Under the pieces are notes generated by a model, which worked only from the letters and a program-made list of their open reading frames with translations, was not told the DNA's origin and did not search any database. From Megalopta genalis (lineage: Eukaryota; Arthropoda; Insecta; Hymenoptera; Halictidae): a stretch of DNA of 64,000 nucleotides. The stretch is taken from NCBI RefSeq assembly GCF_051020955.1, contig NC_135026.1, positions 5,060,501 to 5,124,500 on the forward strand, given 5' to 3'. The first letter of the stretch is position 1. The number at the start of each line of letters is the position of its first letter. The translations under genes were made by a program, and so were the position numbers. Shown here in pieces: positions 24,266 to 34,334 of the stretch.

Positions 24266-25194
24266 TACTACATATACGTACAATTATATACGTACGTATG
24301 CACGTATACAAATACACAAATATAACGTTTTTCAGGTAGATCGGTGGGGGCAGATAGAGCGATCGCTGAATTAGCGTTGCTCCGTCGAATAAATCACCCC
24401 GTGTTTCCAATTTCTTGCAGTCGGTAACCCCTAAATTTCGAAGCAGTTAGACGGGGCGCAAAGGCCACGGCAAAAACTGATTGAATCCCCCCGAAAATCC
24501 AACACCTTTACGTCTGCTGGACCGGACCGGGCCCCGCGCGCGCCGTCTGTCGCGCTATGCACACAGTTCCATGTCGCGCGGGATAATGGTTCCATTCAAG
24601 CATTACCATTATTGGCGAGATTTGGGGAAACGATCGAGCGTGCTAACGGATTCGTCGCAGCTTGCAGCTTGTTTGCAAATAGGCCTCGTATTGGAAATTA
24701 TTGATCAGGTGGCGGGGGACGATGCTGTGCTACCAGTTCGTTCTCCTGGGAAAATATTGTTTCCGTCGGCGACGATTCGAGCATGTTATATTGTAAAAAT
24801 ATTAATATTGATGTTAACTTTTTCCTTCGAACATTTTAATTAAATTCGAGGATATTGGAAGAAATTCTAATGAAAATTGTACGAAATTTGAATGTGCCTA
24901 ACGTTGTCAATGTTATTTATATATGACTGTAAATAAATAAGTGAATATATGTAATGCTATTTTAACTGACGTGATTAGGTGTATTTAAACTTCGTATAAT
25001 TATTTATTGTAATGTATGCTTGAGTAAAAAAGATGCTTTATTAAAATTTCCGGCAGAAATATTTTTATATTTTTATGATACGTTATTAATAATGTTTGTA
25101 TGGTTTATAGTTATTCTTTGTTTATGAAGTTAACAAAGAGGATCAAGTTAATTAACGGAGAATAATTGTAGATCGTTGCAAACTTGATTAATAC
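24266..25194. other. GC-rich island then AT-rich unique DNA
   Basis: The island at 24330-24790 carries a 120-codon plus frame (24481-24843) without a recognisable domain. The remainder is AT-rich and featureless. Confidence 0.35.
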
Positions 25195-25440
25195 TATATT
25201 GTAAAAATATAAAAATACTGTAAAATATTATAATAATATAGAAATACTAAAAATATTATAAAAAATAAAAATACTATAATAATATATAAATACTATAAAA
25301 ATATTTTATAAAAAATAAAAATACTATAATAATATATAAATACTATAAAAATATAAAAATATTGTATTATACAAACATATAAATACTATACAAATATTGT
25401 AAATATTATAAAAATGTAATAGATATTATAAAAATGTTAC
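25195..25440. repeat. AT minisatellite
   Basis: AATACTATAATAATATATA and AAATATTATAAAAA units. Confidence 0.85.
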
Positions 25441-26159
25441 AACTGTGGAATTGTAAATTAAGGTGTCATGAGGGGTGGAGCAGTGCAATAATTTGTAACT
25501 CGACTGTTTTTAGATTTGGGAATGAACGATCGATCAAAGAGAAGCGAAGCTTTCAGGAGAAACCGATTTCCATAACTGGAACAAGTGGGTGTTCCAGTGT
25601 CGCGACACTATAGTCGAGTGTTACGAAAATAAATACGCGATCGTTCGATCAAATGGAGTGCAAACGGGGTGGCTGCTATCAAAATATTCGGTTCAAGATG
25701 GAAAAATAATATTTTCCGGGTGGCGTTGCTCGATCTCTGTCTCGGGGACCACGATGTTCCTCTTCTGCTTACGATAATATTTGCTCGGACATGAAAATTG
25801 CGTCATTTCAGTTTCCAGTTTGTGTTAAACAATTCTAACTTTGTTTCTGCATTATTATTTTTTTAGTACTATGTATATATTATATGATATTGTTATACAA
25901 TTGAATTTCCTTGTATTTGCAGTATTCTATTATTAAATTGAATAAATTTTATGTTCATTGCATAATCAATAAGTTTTATGAAAATTTAGAAAAATCAATG
26001 ATTAAAGTCGGTAGATTTCGTATTAATTTAGTATATTAATTTTATATCAAACGGTCTCTTCTTGGAATTTATAGTATTCGATTATTAAATGTGGGTAAAT
26101 TTAATTATATCGAATGAAATTATTTACTAACTCAATTAACTGGAATAAAATTGTTAAAA
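25441..26159. other. Unique stretch, no gene recognised
   Basis: A small GC-moderate patch at 25490-25790 with a 62-codon plus frame and no domain. The rest is AT-rich. Confidence 0.35.
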
Positions 26160-26650
26160 AATTAATGTATCTTAAATGAAATTGTACCATATTTAAATCA
26201 CATTAGATAAAATTGAACAATGATTCAATCACGTTAAATAAAATTCTGTGATAATTAAATCACGTTACATAAAATTGCACAATAATTAAATCATGTTAAA
26301 TAAAATTTTGTGATAATTAAATGACATTATATAAAATTGTATAATAGTTAAATCTCATTAAATAAAATCATGTAATAATTATATCACGTTAGATAAAATT
26401 CTGTAACAATTAAATCGCGTTAAATGAAATTGCACAATAATTAAATCACGTTACATAAAATTGTATAATAATTGAATCATGTCAAATAAAATTCTGTGAT
26501 AATCGAATCACGTCAAATAAAATTGTATAATAATTAAATCTCATTAAATAAAATCATGTAACAATTATATCACGTTAAATAAAATTCTGTAATTAAAGGT
26601 AATCAAATCACGTTAAATAAAATTTTACAACAATTAAATTAAAGTAAATA
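26160..26650. repeat. 31-32-bp minisatellite
   Basis: Units of AATTAAATCACGTTA plus AATAAAATT(G/C)TGTAAT, anchors at 26252, 26284 and 26315. About 15 copies ending just before the candidate promoter. Confidence 0.94.
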
Positions 26651-26789
26651 AAGTGTACGGCGTGGAGAGGCGACAGGTCGATTTGAAATCGGTTTTGTAA
26701 AAGTCACGCTCGCGGTGTAATCCGCAGGATTAGGCGGGTAGGCGTAATTTCAGGCGCAACTTGTGATACATCTGCCCCGCAGTGATTTC

Positions 26790-26828
26790 TATAAAGGACA
26801 CGTGCCCCGGCACGTGCTTATTCATTCT
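26790..26828 (+). promoter_or_regulatory. Candidate core promoter with twin CACGTG boxes
   Basis: TATAAAG at 26790-26796 is followed by CACGTG at 26799 and 26811 and an arthropod initiator-like TCATTC at 26822-26827. The TATA to initiator distance (34 nt from the first T to the A) is close to the usual 30-31. Downstream is GC-moderate sequence and a (CT)n tract at 26913-26951. No recognisable protein follows, so any transcript would be non-coding or have distant coding exons. Confidence 0.35.
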
Positions 26829-26910
26829 TGAACAGGAATTCATTCCTGCAAAGTGGCTCGAGCACGCTCGTTTGCAAGGCGGTTAACATTTCAGACAAAC
26901 TTTCGTGTTC

Positions 26911-26912
<2 letters not shown>

Positions 26913-26951
<39 letters not shown>
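26913..26951. repeat. (CT)n microsatellite
   Basis: About 18 CT units about 90 bp after the candidate initiator; equals (GA)n on the other strand. Confidence 0.95.
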
Positions 26952-26953
<2 letters not shown>

Positions 26954-27139
26954 CTCTCCCTGGGATGCACTATAATCATTTTATTAGGGATGCCCGGTTT
27001 ATCTGTCGTCGACGCTTTGAATCGATAGCAGTGGTTTGCATTTCACAACATCGTTCCGCGTGCTTGTGGGTAATCTGATCTCTCGAAGTGTAATAACCTT
27101 GAAATAATCCTTCTGTGCATGAAAGGAAAATTTTTATAA

Positions 27140-27530
27140 GCCTAGAAATGATTGCGTAGTGAATTTTGATATATTTAGATTATTTGCGCAATTGTTTTTT
27201 AAATGTATCAGAAATTTGTGTAATGAATTATCATATTTATTATAAATTTGTCTGACGAATTTTCAAATTTATTATAAATTTGTATAATGAATTTTCAAAT
27301 TTATTAAAAATGTATGCAATTGATTTTCAGATGTGTTAGAAACTTGTGTAATTAATATTCAAATTTATTTATTTATTTTTTTACGTGTGCATTGAATTTT
27401 CAAATTTATTTATATATTTTTTAATGTTTGTAACGAATTTTCAAATTATTATAAATGCATTATAAATAATAATGAATTTTGAAATTTATTCGAATGAATT
27501 TTACAGCGAATTAGCAATATTTCCAATTAA
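27140..27530. repeat. Degenerate AT minisatellite
   Basis: AATTTTCAAATTTATTATAAATTTGT-like units of about 35-40 bp, shown here by the recurring AATTTTCAAATTTATT. Confidence 0.8.
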
Positions 27531-27859
27531 TTGTAAATTGCATTATAGAAATGCATACAAGCAACTGTAAAATGCATTACAAATATATGCAATCAATTTG
27601 GAAAACTATCTAAAAATGAATATGATAAATTATGAAACATACTAAAAAAAAGAAATAACAAATTCCAAGTTACAAGTGAACAGTAACAGAGAAAACTAAT
27701 TAAAGAAATATAATGTTCTCGCAAAATTTGTACCCAAATTTATAGCCATTTTATTATTAATTTATTATATTATATTATTTTCTTATTATATTAATTTATA
27801 GCCAATTTATATATATAGCAAAGAACATTAAAATTATTAAATTCGTTGAAAGGTCTTAG
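27531..27859. other. AT-rich unique DNA
   Basis: No reading frame, repeat or motif stands out. Confidence 0.4.
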
Positions 27860-28340
27860 TGAACAAAAGCCAGCTAGTTAAAATATGATTTATTGATATA
27901 AGATATAAATTCTGTACAATATATATTCCCTGAATCGGCGGTTTCACAATACAATAAGAGCACTGGCGGAGTCGCGCGCTAAGCTTACGCTAAACCTAGA
28001 AACAAGGGATGAGATCAATCGTTCGAGATCAAACCGAGAATGATCGATGACTAGAAAGAAAAAGGAACGCGGTTCGTAGTACGTGCCTGGCGGAATAGAA
28101 AGCAGCAACGCCTAAGCTTCTGCACGTTTCACTCGCCTAATATAGTGTTTCCATCCCCACCACTCTGCTGCGCGTCCAATCGCGAATGGGTCCAGTGACC
28201 CACGCGTCAGCCGATCAGCGTCAGCCAATCAGCGCGCAGTAATTCCTACGCCGATCGTAGACTGGTCAAATTAAAGCTGCGACTCGAAGAACGGGCAAGA
28301 GTTTAGGCGTTGCGTGAAATCATAAAGAATCTTATCGCTT
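27860..28340 (-). mobile_element. LTR-like or promoter-like block (possible solo LTR)
   Basis: Read on the minus strand, this GC-moderate block has two CCAAT-type motifs (ATTGG within CTGATTGGCTG near 28213 and GCGATTGGACG near 28167), then a TATA-like CTATATTAGG near 28140, about 250 bp of sequence, and an AATAAA near 27890. That order (U3 promoter, transcribed part, poly(A) signal) is typical of an LTR. No primer-binding site, gag/pol or second copy was found, and the ends are approximate. The alternative is an ordinary promoter of a short transcript, or part of a long tap 3' UTR. Confidence 0.35.
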
Positions 28341-28547
28341 AATCCTAGAAATTCGTTTCATATAGAGTACTCTCTTACAAAGTAAATAACGATCACCGCT
28401 CGCACTGGCCTAATCATTTTTACAATCGCCGACGGACGAGTTTCGGCATTTAAATGGACCCCGCAACCGGTAAAAAAATAAACACGCGGGAGAGAAATTC
28501 AACGTTATCTTTGTAATCGTAGCTGCAACGGATAGCCGAGATTTTTC

Positions 28548-28976
28548 CGATTAAAATGAGTCCAAACACGACGCAATTCGCATTCGTTTAAGCCAATCTA
28601 CGGTTAATTAATAAACTGATCTACAGGGTGAGCAGAATAATTCGATCAGAGAGAGTTTGAGTAATTCAGTTGTCTTCGATCATTTGAGAAGAAAAGCGAG
28701 GCGAAGTATTTTTTTGGTTACTGATTACGGGTCACTGGATGCATCTTGACTACACGCGATCAAAACATTGACGAATTGAAATAACAAAGATTACGATCGT
28801 TTTATCATCGTCATAATTGTCCATTCAAACGATACAACGTTCCTCCCCGATATTTTGTATCGATGTCTCCTATTATCGAACGCAAGGAATAGCGGTCAAG
28901 ACATTTCGACCACCCTGTATCTAGTGATAAGCTTTTTCTGATTCGATCACTATCGTGTTTGGACTCATTTTAATCG
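28548..28976. repeat. Perfect 24-bp inverted repeat just downstream of tap
   Basis: Arm 1 at 28548-28571 (starts CGATTAAAATGAG) and arm 2 at 28953-28976 are exact reverse complements separated by 381 bp, with weaker pairing extending outside. Nested within is a segment bounded by ACAGGGTG (28623) and CACCCTGT (28911-28918). The structure lies 210-640 bp after the tap stop codon, so it could be a small foldback transposon with another nested in it, or a long-loop hairpin in a tap 3' UTR. Confidence 0.75.
28622..28919. mobile_element. Possible small element with CAGGGTG termini
   Basis: The block starts TACAGGGTGAGC and ends CACCCTGTAT, about 298 bp, with no coding potential. The same terminal motif bounds family B elements elsewhere in the window. 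Pairing between the two ends does not extend much past 9 bp, so this is a weaker call than the surrounding inverted repeat. Confidence 0.4.
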
Positions 28977-29064
28977 CAAAAACCTCCTCTATCCAACGCC
29001 GCTATGATAACACCCCTAACACCGAGATTACTCTCTTTCTCGCGCGTTCACTTGGCCCGGTCGT

Positions 29065-29070
29065 TTTATT
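29065..29070 (-). terminator. Candidate polyadenylation signal of tap
   Basis: AATAAA on the minus strand, 118 nt downstream of the tap stop codon, followed by GT-containing sequence. It is the first canonical hexamer after the stop. Others lie further on (for example near 27890), so a longer 3' UTR is possible. Confidence 0.35.
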
Positions 29071-29188
29071 TTCACTGTCGTCATCGTACCCGTACAGATA
29101 TCAGATAAATTGAACCGTGCGGACTTCAAGCAAGTGGGTCATCGCGGATTCGAAGTAAATTGAACCTCGCACCGTCGAAAAACGTTTC

Positions 29189-30567
29189 CTAAAGACACTG
29201 GTACATGTTGTTGTGGCCCATGTGGTGGGTCGGCGGCAGCTGGTGTTGCGCGTGGTACATCCTCTGGTCGTAGCACGGCTGGTACTGCATCGGCGGGCTG
29301 ACGCTCTGGTCGCTGTAGCAGTCGTATTCTTGCCATTCGGGGACGAATCTCTCCTGCGGATAGGGGAACGCGTTGTGGGACGGGCCGAGCCGCTTCTGGG
29401 CGGCCACCGCGCAGCTTCCCGTCGACGACGTGATCATGTTCCCGTTCTCGCCGATGCTCACCGTCACGTTGCCCACGTTCACCGTGATCTCGCCGGTCTC
29501 CGTGTTGCCCAGCGTCTGCGACAGCGCCCAAATGTAGTTGTGGGCGAAACGCAGCGTCTCGATTTTCGTGAGCTTCGTGTCCTCCGGGAAAGTCGGCAAC
29601 GCCATCCTCAACCGCTCCAACGCGTCGTTCAGCGTGTGCATCCTGTGACGCTCGCGATCGTTCGCCTTTATGCGACGGTTCCTTTTCAGCCGGAGCACCT
29701 GCGAGCCGATCAATAGGCACACGTGAACCACTCTCGATCGTCTTTCGGGGCTCTTTGATTTTTGTTCAAGGTGGAACGCGAAGTGCTGCTTCGCAGGCAG
29801 ACTTCTTTTTTGGCCGAGGTTATTTTTATGGATTTTATTGACCGGACATTTTTTATGTTAATTTGATTGTTTTCAGAGGACAGATTTTTCTAACGTTTTA
29901 TTAGGGGGGGGGGGGACTTTAGTGAATTTGTTAATAATTTACTGATAGATGGTTTAAATGTTTTTCGAAACTAATAATGGTGAATATTGTAACGAGTAAT
30001 GTTATTGTTTAGTAAATACAAAAATAAATTATTTGACCGTGATTTTATTGTTGACAAAAATTAGATATTGCTCGAAATTAATAATGGTGAAAATTGTAAT
30101 GGGCGATCCTACTGTTCAGTAGATACAAAAATAAAAAATTTTACTGTTGAGCAAAATTGAAGATATTCTTCAAAATTAATAATGATACAAATTGTAACGG
30201 ATGACGCTACTGTTCAGTAGATACAAGAATAAATAATTTTACTGTTGAGCAAAATTGAAGATATTCTTCAAAATTAATAATGATACAAATTATAATTGAC
30301 GCTACCCTCTAGTAATAATGAATTATGATTTCTGTGTGTGTGATGTGTGTGTGTGTGTGTTGAAGCTAGAACTGCGTTTACCTGCGTGGGGCTCTTACAC
30401 CGCGTGTTCCGAGTTTTCTTCCTCTTTTCTTCTTTCGCCGGCGGGAAGAGGCACTCGGCTTGGATCTCGTGTTTAGGCGATTCGAAGCTGACGTCGAACC
30501 CCGAGTCCGAGGAACTCGACAGCTCGTCGAATCCTCCTTCGCTGCAGAACGAGTACTCCGAGGACAT
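29189..30567 (-). CDS. tap: Neurogenin/Tap-family bHLH transcription factor, two coding exons
   Basis: Join of exon 1 (30567 down to 30382) and exon 2 (29698 down to 29189). Exon 1 encodes 62 residues starting MSSEYSFCSEGG, Ser/Glu-rich, with a basic KEEKRKKTRNTR stretch and ending KSPTQ; it stops at a CAG|GTAAAC donor. Exon 2 starts after CTCGCAG with VLRLKRNRR; both junctions are phase 0. The bHLH domain spans about residues 70-125: basic region with KANDRERHRM, helix 1 with LNDALERLRMALP, loop PEDTKLTK, helix 2 with IETLRFAHNYIWAL. The NDRERxRM basic region and FAHNYIWAL helix 2 are diagnostic of the neurogenin/Tap branch of the Atonal superfamily, which binds E-boxes as a heterodimer with Daughterless/E proteins in the nucleus and promotes neuronal differentiation. 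The tail is Tyr/Gln/His/Pro-rich and ends MYQCL. Frame, splice sites and domain agree. The start is the first ATG of the open exon, lying 12 nt after a possible UTR acceptor. The insect orthologue of Drosophila tap is the best call; the whole sequence was not compared with other orthologues. Confidence 0.94.
29699..30381 (-). other. Single intron of tap, with nested tandem repeats
   Basis: A 683-bp phase-0 intron with GT at 30381-30380 and AG at 29700-29699. On the transcribed strand it begins with 20 nt of unique sequence, then a broken CA-repeat (plus-strand TG runs about 30332-30361). Next come three tandem units of about 98-109 bp (about 29945-30305, anchors at 30002, 30111 and 30209), and a run of twelve C (plus-strand G at 29904-29915). 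The rest is AT-rich. Without the donor, the exon-1 frame would read on into a His-Thr repeat, which supports the donor assigned here. Confidence 0.85.
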
Positions 30568-30581
30568 CGTGGACGCTTTCT
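30568..30581 (-). other. Possible 3' splice site in the tap 5' UTR
   Basis: On the minus strand the sequence TTTCGTTTCACAG ends at 30580, 12 nt before the tap start codon, and fits an insect acceptor with a short pyrimidine tract. If used, the ATG lies at the start of a coding exon and an upstream non-coding exon exists. A matching donor candidate lies at 33757. The alternative is an unspliced leader. Confidence 0.35.
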
Positions 30582-30584
30582 GTG

Positions 30585-31190
30585 AAACGAAATATCCCTT
30601 TGTATCAACAAACTGTCGTAAAATGTGCTTTATATTTGATGAATATATTTGTTACATTATCTTAGTATTTTACGAATTTTAATTTTTATAAATATTGTTG
30701 ATAAACTGTCTTAAAGAGTGCTATATATTTGACAAATTTAATTATTATAGTATTTCAGTATTTTACGAATTTTAATTTTTATAAATATTGTCGATAAACT
30801 GTCTTAAAGAATGCTTTATATTTGACGAATTTAATTCTTATATTATTTCAGTATTTTACGAAATTTTAATTTTTATAAATATTGTCGATAAAAACTGTTA
30901 TAAATTATGCTTTACGTTTTACGAATTTTATTGTTACACTATGTTACTGTTTTATAAAATTTAAATCTTGGAGAAATTGTCAGTAAACAGCTTCGAACTA
31001 TGCTTTATATTTTACGAATTTGTTTGTTAGACTATTTTGCTATTTTACGAAAGTTAAATCTTATAAATATTGTGAACAAACTTCCTTAAAATGTGCTTTA
31101 TATTTTACCAATTTAATTGTCACATTACTTTACTATTTCACCAAATTTAAATCGCACAAATATTGTCAATAAATTACCTCAAGCAATTAT
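30585..31190. repeat. 93-97-bp tandem repeat upstream of tap exon 1
   Basis: AAACTGTC recurs at 30610, 30703, 30796 and (AAACTGTT) 30892, with AATGCTTTATATTTGACG and TATTTTACGAATTTTA blocks. About six units with rising divergence away from the gene. It begins within 20 bp of the tap ATG region, so it would be transcribed if a 5' UTR intron exists. Confidence 0.9.
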
Positions 31191-31534
31191 ATTTCAAAAA
31201 TTTAATTACTATATTATATCAATAGATTAAAATAGGTAAAAATAACACAGTGAAAGTTTTCCATTCTTTCAATCTTTCTACTATTTTAAATTGCAATTGT
31301 TCATTGTAAATCGCAAAAACACAGACACAATAAATAATTTTAAACGAACATCCTCGAATAGTAATTTCAAAACGATCATCCCACGAACCCAATAAAAATA
31401 TTCATTGCGACCGTAATTCACAAAAAGATCTCTTACTTGTTCCAATCCGACGAGAAATACAGTCCCTGATTCAATTGAAATTTATCCAGATCAGTCACCG
31501 CACACAAACTGTCACGTGTCGTAAATATATCCAC

Positions 31535-31890
31535 GTTGAAAATTATGTGTCGTAAATATTTCCACGTCACAAAATCGCCTGCCGCAATTTTCCTGCGTCA
31601 CAAAATTAATTGCTGCAATTTTCCTGTATCACAAAATTAATTACCGTAATCTTCCTGCGTCACAAAATTAATTACCGTAATCTTCCTGCGTCACAAAATT
31701 AATTACCGTAATTTTCCAGCGTCACAAAATTAATTGCCGTAATTTTCCTGCGCCACAAAATTAATTACCGTAATTTTCCTGCATCACAAAATTAATTGCC
31801 GTAATTTTCCTGCGTCACAAAATTAATTGCCGTGATTTTCCTGCGTCACAAAATTAATTGCCGTAATTTTCCTACGACACAAAACTCCCC
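31535..31890. repeat. 31-bp minisatellite
   Basis: CACAAAATTAATTACCG at 31630, 31661 and 31692 (31-bp period), with TTTTCCTGCGT between. About ten copies. Confidence 0.95.
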
Positions 31891-32489
31891 AAAATTCCAC
31901 AACGTCGCAATAATTCAATTCCCCTAAAATCCACAGCGTTGCAAAATCAAGTTCCCGCAGGTTCGACGACGTAGCAACGTTCTACGCGTGTCGTAATTTC
32001 CCTAAATCGTTTCTCAGCGCGGCAGAAATATAGTTTTTTCACGGCATCCCGTCGGCGGCGGCGAGAAAAAGTCGAAATAAGAAACGCGGAGCGTCCTAGA
32101 CGGGGCACAATTTGGTACTGCGAAAGTGGCACAGGGCTCTTAGAACATATATACTCTCCCGGGGGTATTTTGCCCCCTCCATAGGGGCGGCTACGGTGCT
32201 TCTATGGGGCACCGTACCGACAGTTCACCCCATAATCACGACCGGTGCCGGGGCACCCAACGTTCTCCCCTCCGCGAGCCTCTCTGTGTGCATTAGACGC
32301 GTGCCACGGCGATGTAGTCGTCCAGTTTAGGAGATTAGAGGTTTTAGGGCGATTACACCTCTTTATGGATCTTCTGCGAGAAGGTGAGTACGATGTTCGG
32401 CGGTGTGTCGGGGGAATTGTTGTTACGAGAACCTTCTGTTGCATCGATAATCGCGTTTCTCAATTCCTCGCGCTCTCCTAATTCAATGA
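31891..32489. other. CpG-rich island upstream of tap
   Basis: GC-rich at 32000-32420. Plus strand: an exact donor consensus GAGAAG|GTGAGTAC at 32383/32384. Minus strand: a TATATATG element near 32145-32152. The island could be a tap promoter, a divergent non-coding transcript start, or an enhancer. No coding similarity. Confidence 0.3.
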
Positions 32490-33490
32490 TACTTCATTTC
32501 GCTGTACCTAATTTAACTGTATTTAATTTAACTGTGCTTAATTCACCTGTAATTGATTTACTCGTGTCTAATTCATTTGTGTTTATTTTATTCGTATCTG
32601 ATTTATTTGTATTCATTTTATTCGTAACTAATTCAACTATACTTAATTTTACTGTATTTAATTTATTTGTACCTAATTTACTTGAACCTAATTCAAATAT
32701 ACTTAATTTACTTGTACCTAATTCAACTATACTTAATTTAACTGTACCTAATTTAACTATATTTAATTTAACTGTGTTTAATTTATTTGTATCTAATTTA
32801 CTTGTACCTAATTTATTTGTACCTATTTTATTTCTACCTAATTCACTTGTACCTAATGTATTTGTACTTATTTTATCCCTACCTAATTAATTTGTACCTA
32901 ATTTACTTTACTATAATTTATTTTTACTTATTTTATTTCTACCTAATTTATACTTGTATCATAGTTTATTTTTACTTATTTCATTTCTATCTGATATACC
33001 TGTACCTAATTTACTTGCACCTATTTTATTTGTACATAATTTAACTATAATTTACTTGTACCATAATTTATTTTTACTTATTTTATTTCTACCTAATTTA
33101 CTTATATTATAGTTTATTTTTACTTATTTCATTTCTATCTGATTTACCTGTACCTAATTTACTTGTATCTAATTTATTTGTACCTAGTTTACTTGTACTA
33201 TAATTTATTTTTCTTTATTTTATTTCTACCGAATTTACTTGTATCATAATTTATTCTTACTTATTTCATTTCTATCTGATTAACCTGTACTTAATTTACT
33301 TGTACCTAAATTAATTGTACCTAATTTACTTGTACCATAATTTATTTTTACTTATTTTATTTCAACCTAATTTACTTGCAGCATAATTTACTTTTACTTA
33401 TTTTATTTCTACCTAATTTACTTGTACCTAATTTACTTGTACCTAATTTACCTATACCCAATTTACCTATACCCAATTTACCCAATATTT
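32490..33490. repeat. ACCTAATTTACTTGT minisatellite, 1 kb
   Basis: 15-bp units (CTAATTTACTTGTAC and variants) with a longer higher-order form containing TACTTATTTTATTTCT. The 168-codon plus frame is mostly array translation. Confidence 0.94.
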
Positions 33491-33757
33491 GACCCTGCCA
33501 TATTTGTCGCAATTGCATAAAATCCGCAGTCTAGTTAAGAAGTACAGCCCCTATAGTGATGTCAACCGTGCACACAGCAGTGTACAGTAGGCAGCCTACG
33601 TAAGGAGCAGCCACGAATGCGTGTTCATTCTCATTCTCGCTCCACGAATTAATGTACACGTCTCGAACGTGATAGTAACTATCATTAATCCTTTATAATA
33701 ACTGTATCGTTCGTTGTAAATATTTCGGAGATATTGTAATTAATTGTTCATTCTCAC
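33491..33757. other. Unique sequence flanking the candidate exon
   Basis: GC-moderate. On the minus strand it would be the start of the tap upstream intron if the 33757 donor is used. Confidence 0.3.
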
Positions 33758-33990
33758 CTGTGCAATGATTAACAGCAGAACAGAAACAGTCCTCCTTCGC
33801 TGGGAGAAAGGTGAAAAATATCGCTTCGATGATCGTCGCAGCTAGTGTTCCAGGATGTACGATTTAAAACAAGTGGACGATAATCTAATGAAACCGACCA
33901 GCCATCTGTCACATTCGCTAATCAGCTGATAATGCTGGGCACCATCGCTATGGTAACGCGAAGGCAAATCAGTCGCAATGGGACAGGTAT
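33758..33990 (-). other. Candidate upstream non-coding exon of tap
   Basis: This unique, moderately GC-rich block lies 3.2 kb upstream of the tap ATG. On the minus strand it ends in GCACAG|GTGAGAAT, a strong donor consensus at 33757. It has no long open frame. Its orientation and the acceptor at 30580 make a 5' UTR intron of about 3.2 kb plausible. The 5' boundary is arbitrary because no clear TATA or initiator was seen. This is inference from splice consensus and position only. Confidence 0.25.
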
Positions 33991-34251
33991 TTTCTAGCCG
34001 AATTAGATCGTTTATCCATTATTGTACGATAATGTAATGTGCATTTCATTTTGAATTTTTATAGTAACTGATAACATTCCATTCCCATTAAATTGCAGTG
34101 TTTATTTAATTTGATATGAATTTATATGAATCTGATCTTTGATGTTTCGATAATTTGTATTCAAATTTAATATTTAATTAATTTGAAGTGAGATTTATAA
34201 GATTGAATTAATTTGTATTTAAATTTAGTATTTCATTCATTTGTATTCATT
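33991..34251. other. AT-rich unique DNA
   Basis: Nothing recognised beyond the start of the TTTAATATTTAATT-type composition seen in the next array. Confidence 0.4.
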
Positions 34252-34252
34252 G

Positions 34253-34331
<79 letters not shown>
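34252..34331. repeat. Compound (CT)n(GT)n microsatellite
   Basis: About 14 CT units directly followed by about 25 GT units. Confidence 0.96.
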
Positions 34332-34332
<1 letters not shown>

Positions 34333-34334
34333 TA

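Noticed and set aside
27531..28340. Intact LTR retrotransposon
   Set aside because: No gag, pol or second LTR within reach; at most a solo LTR.
29213..29716. 167-codon plus-strand frame over tap exon 2
   Set aside because: It is the antisense of the bHLH exon, open because of the exon's GC-rich codon use; its own peptide has no recognisable features.
29139..29720. 193-codon minus frame overlapping tap exon 2
   Set aside because: It is a shifted frame of the same exon; the bHLH reading in the other frame explains the conservation.
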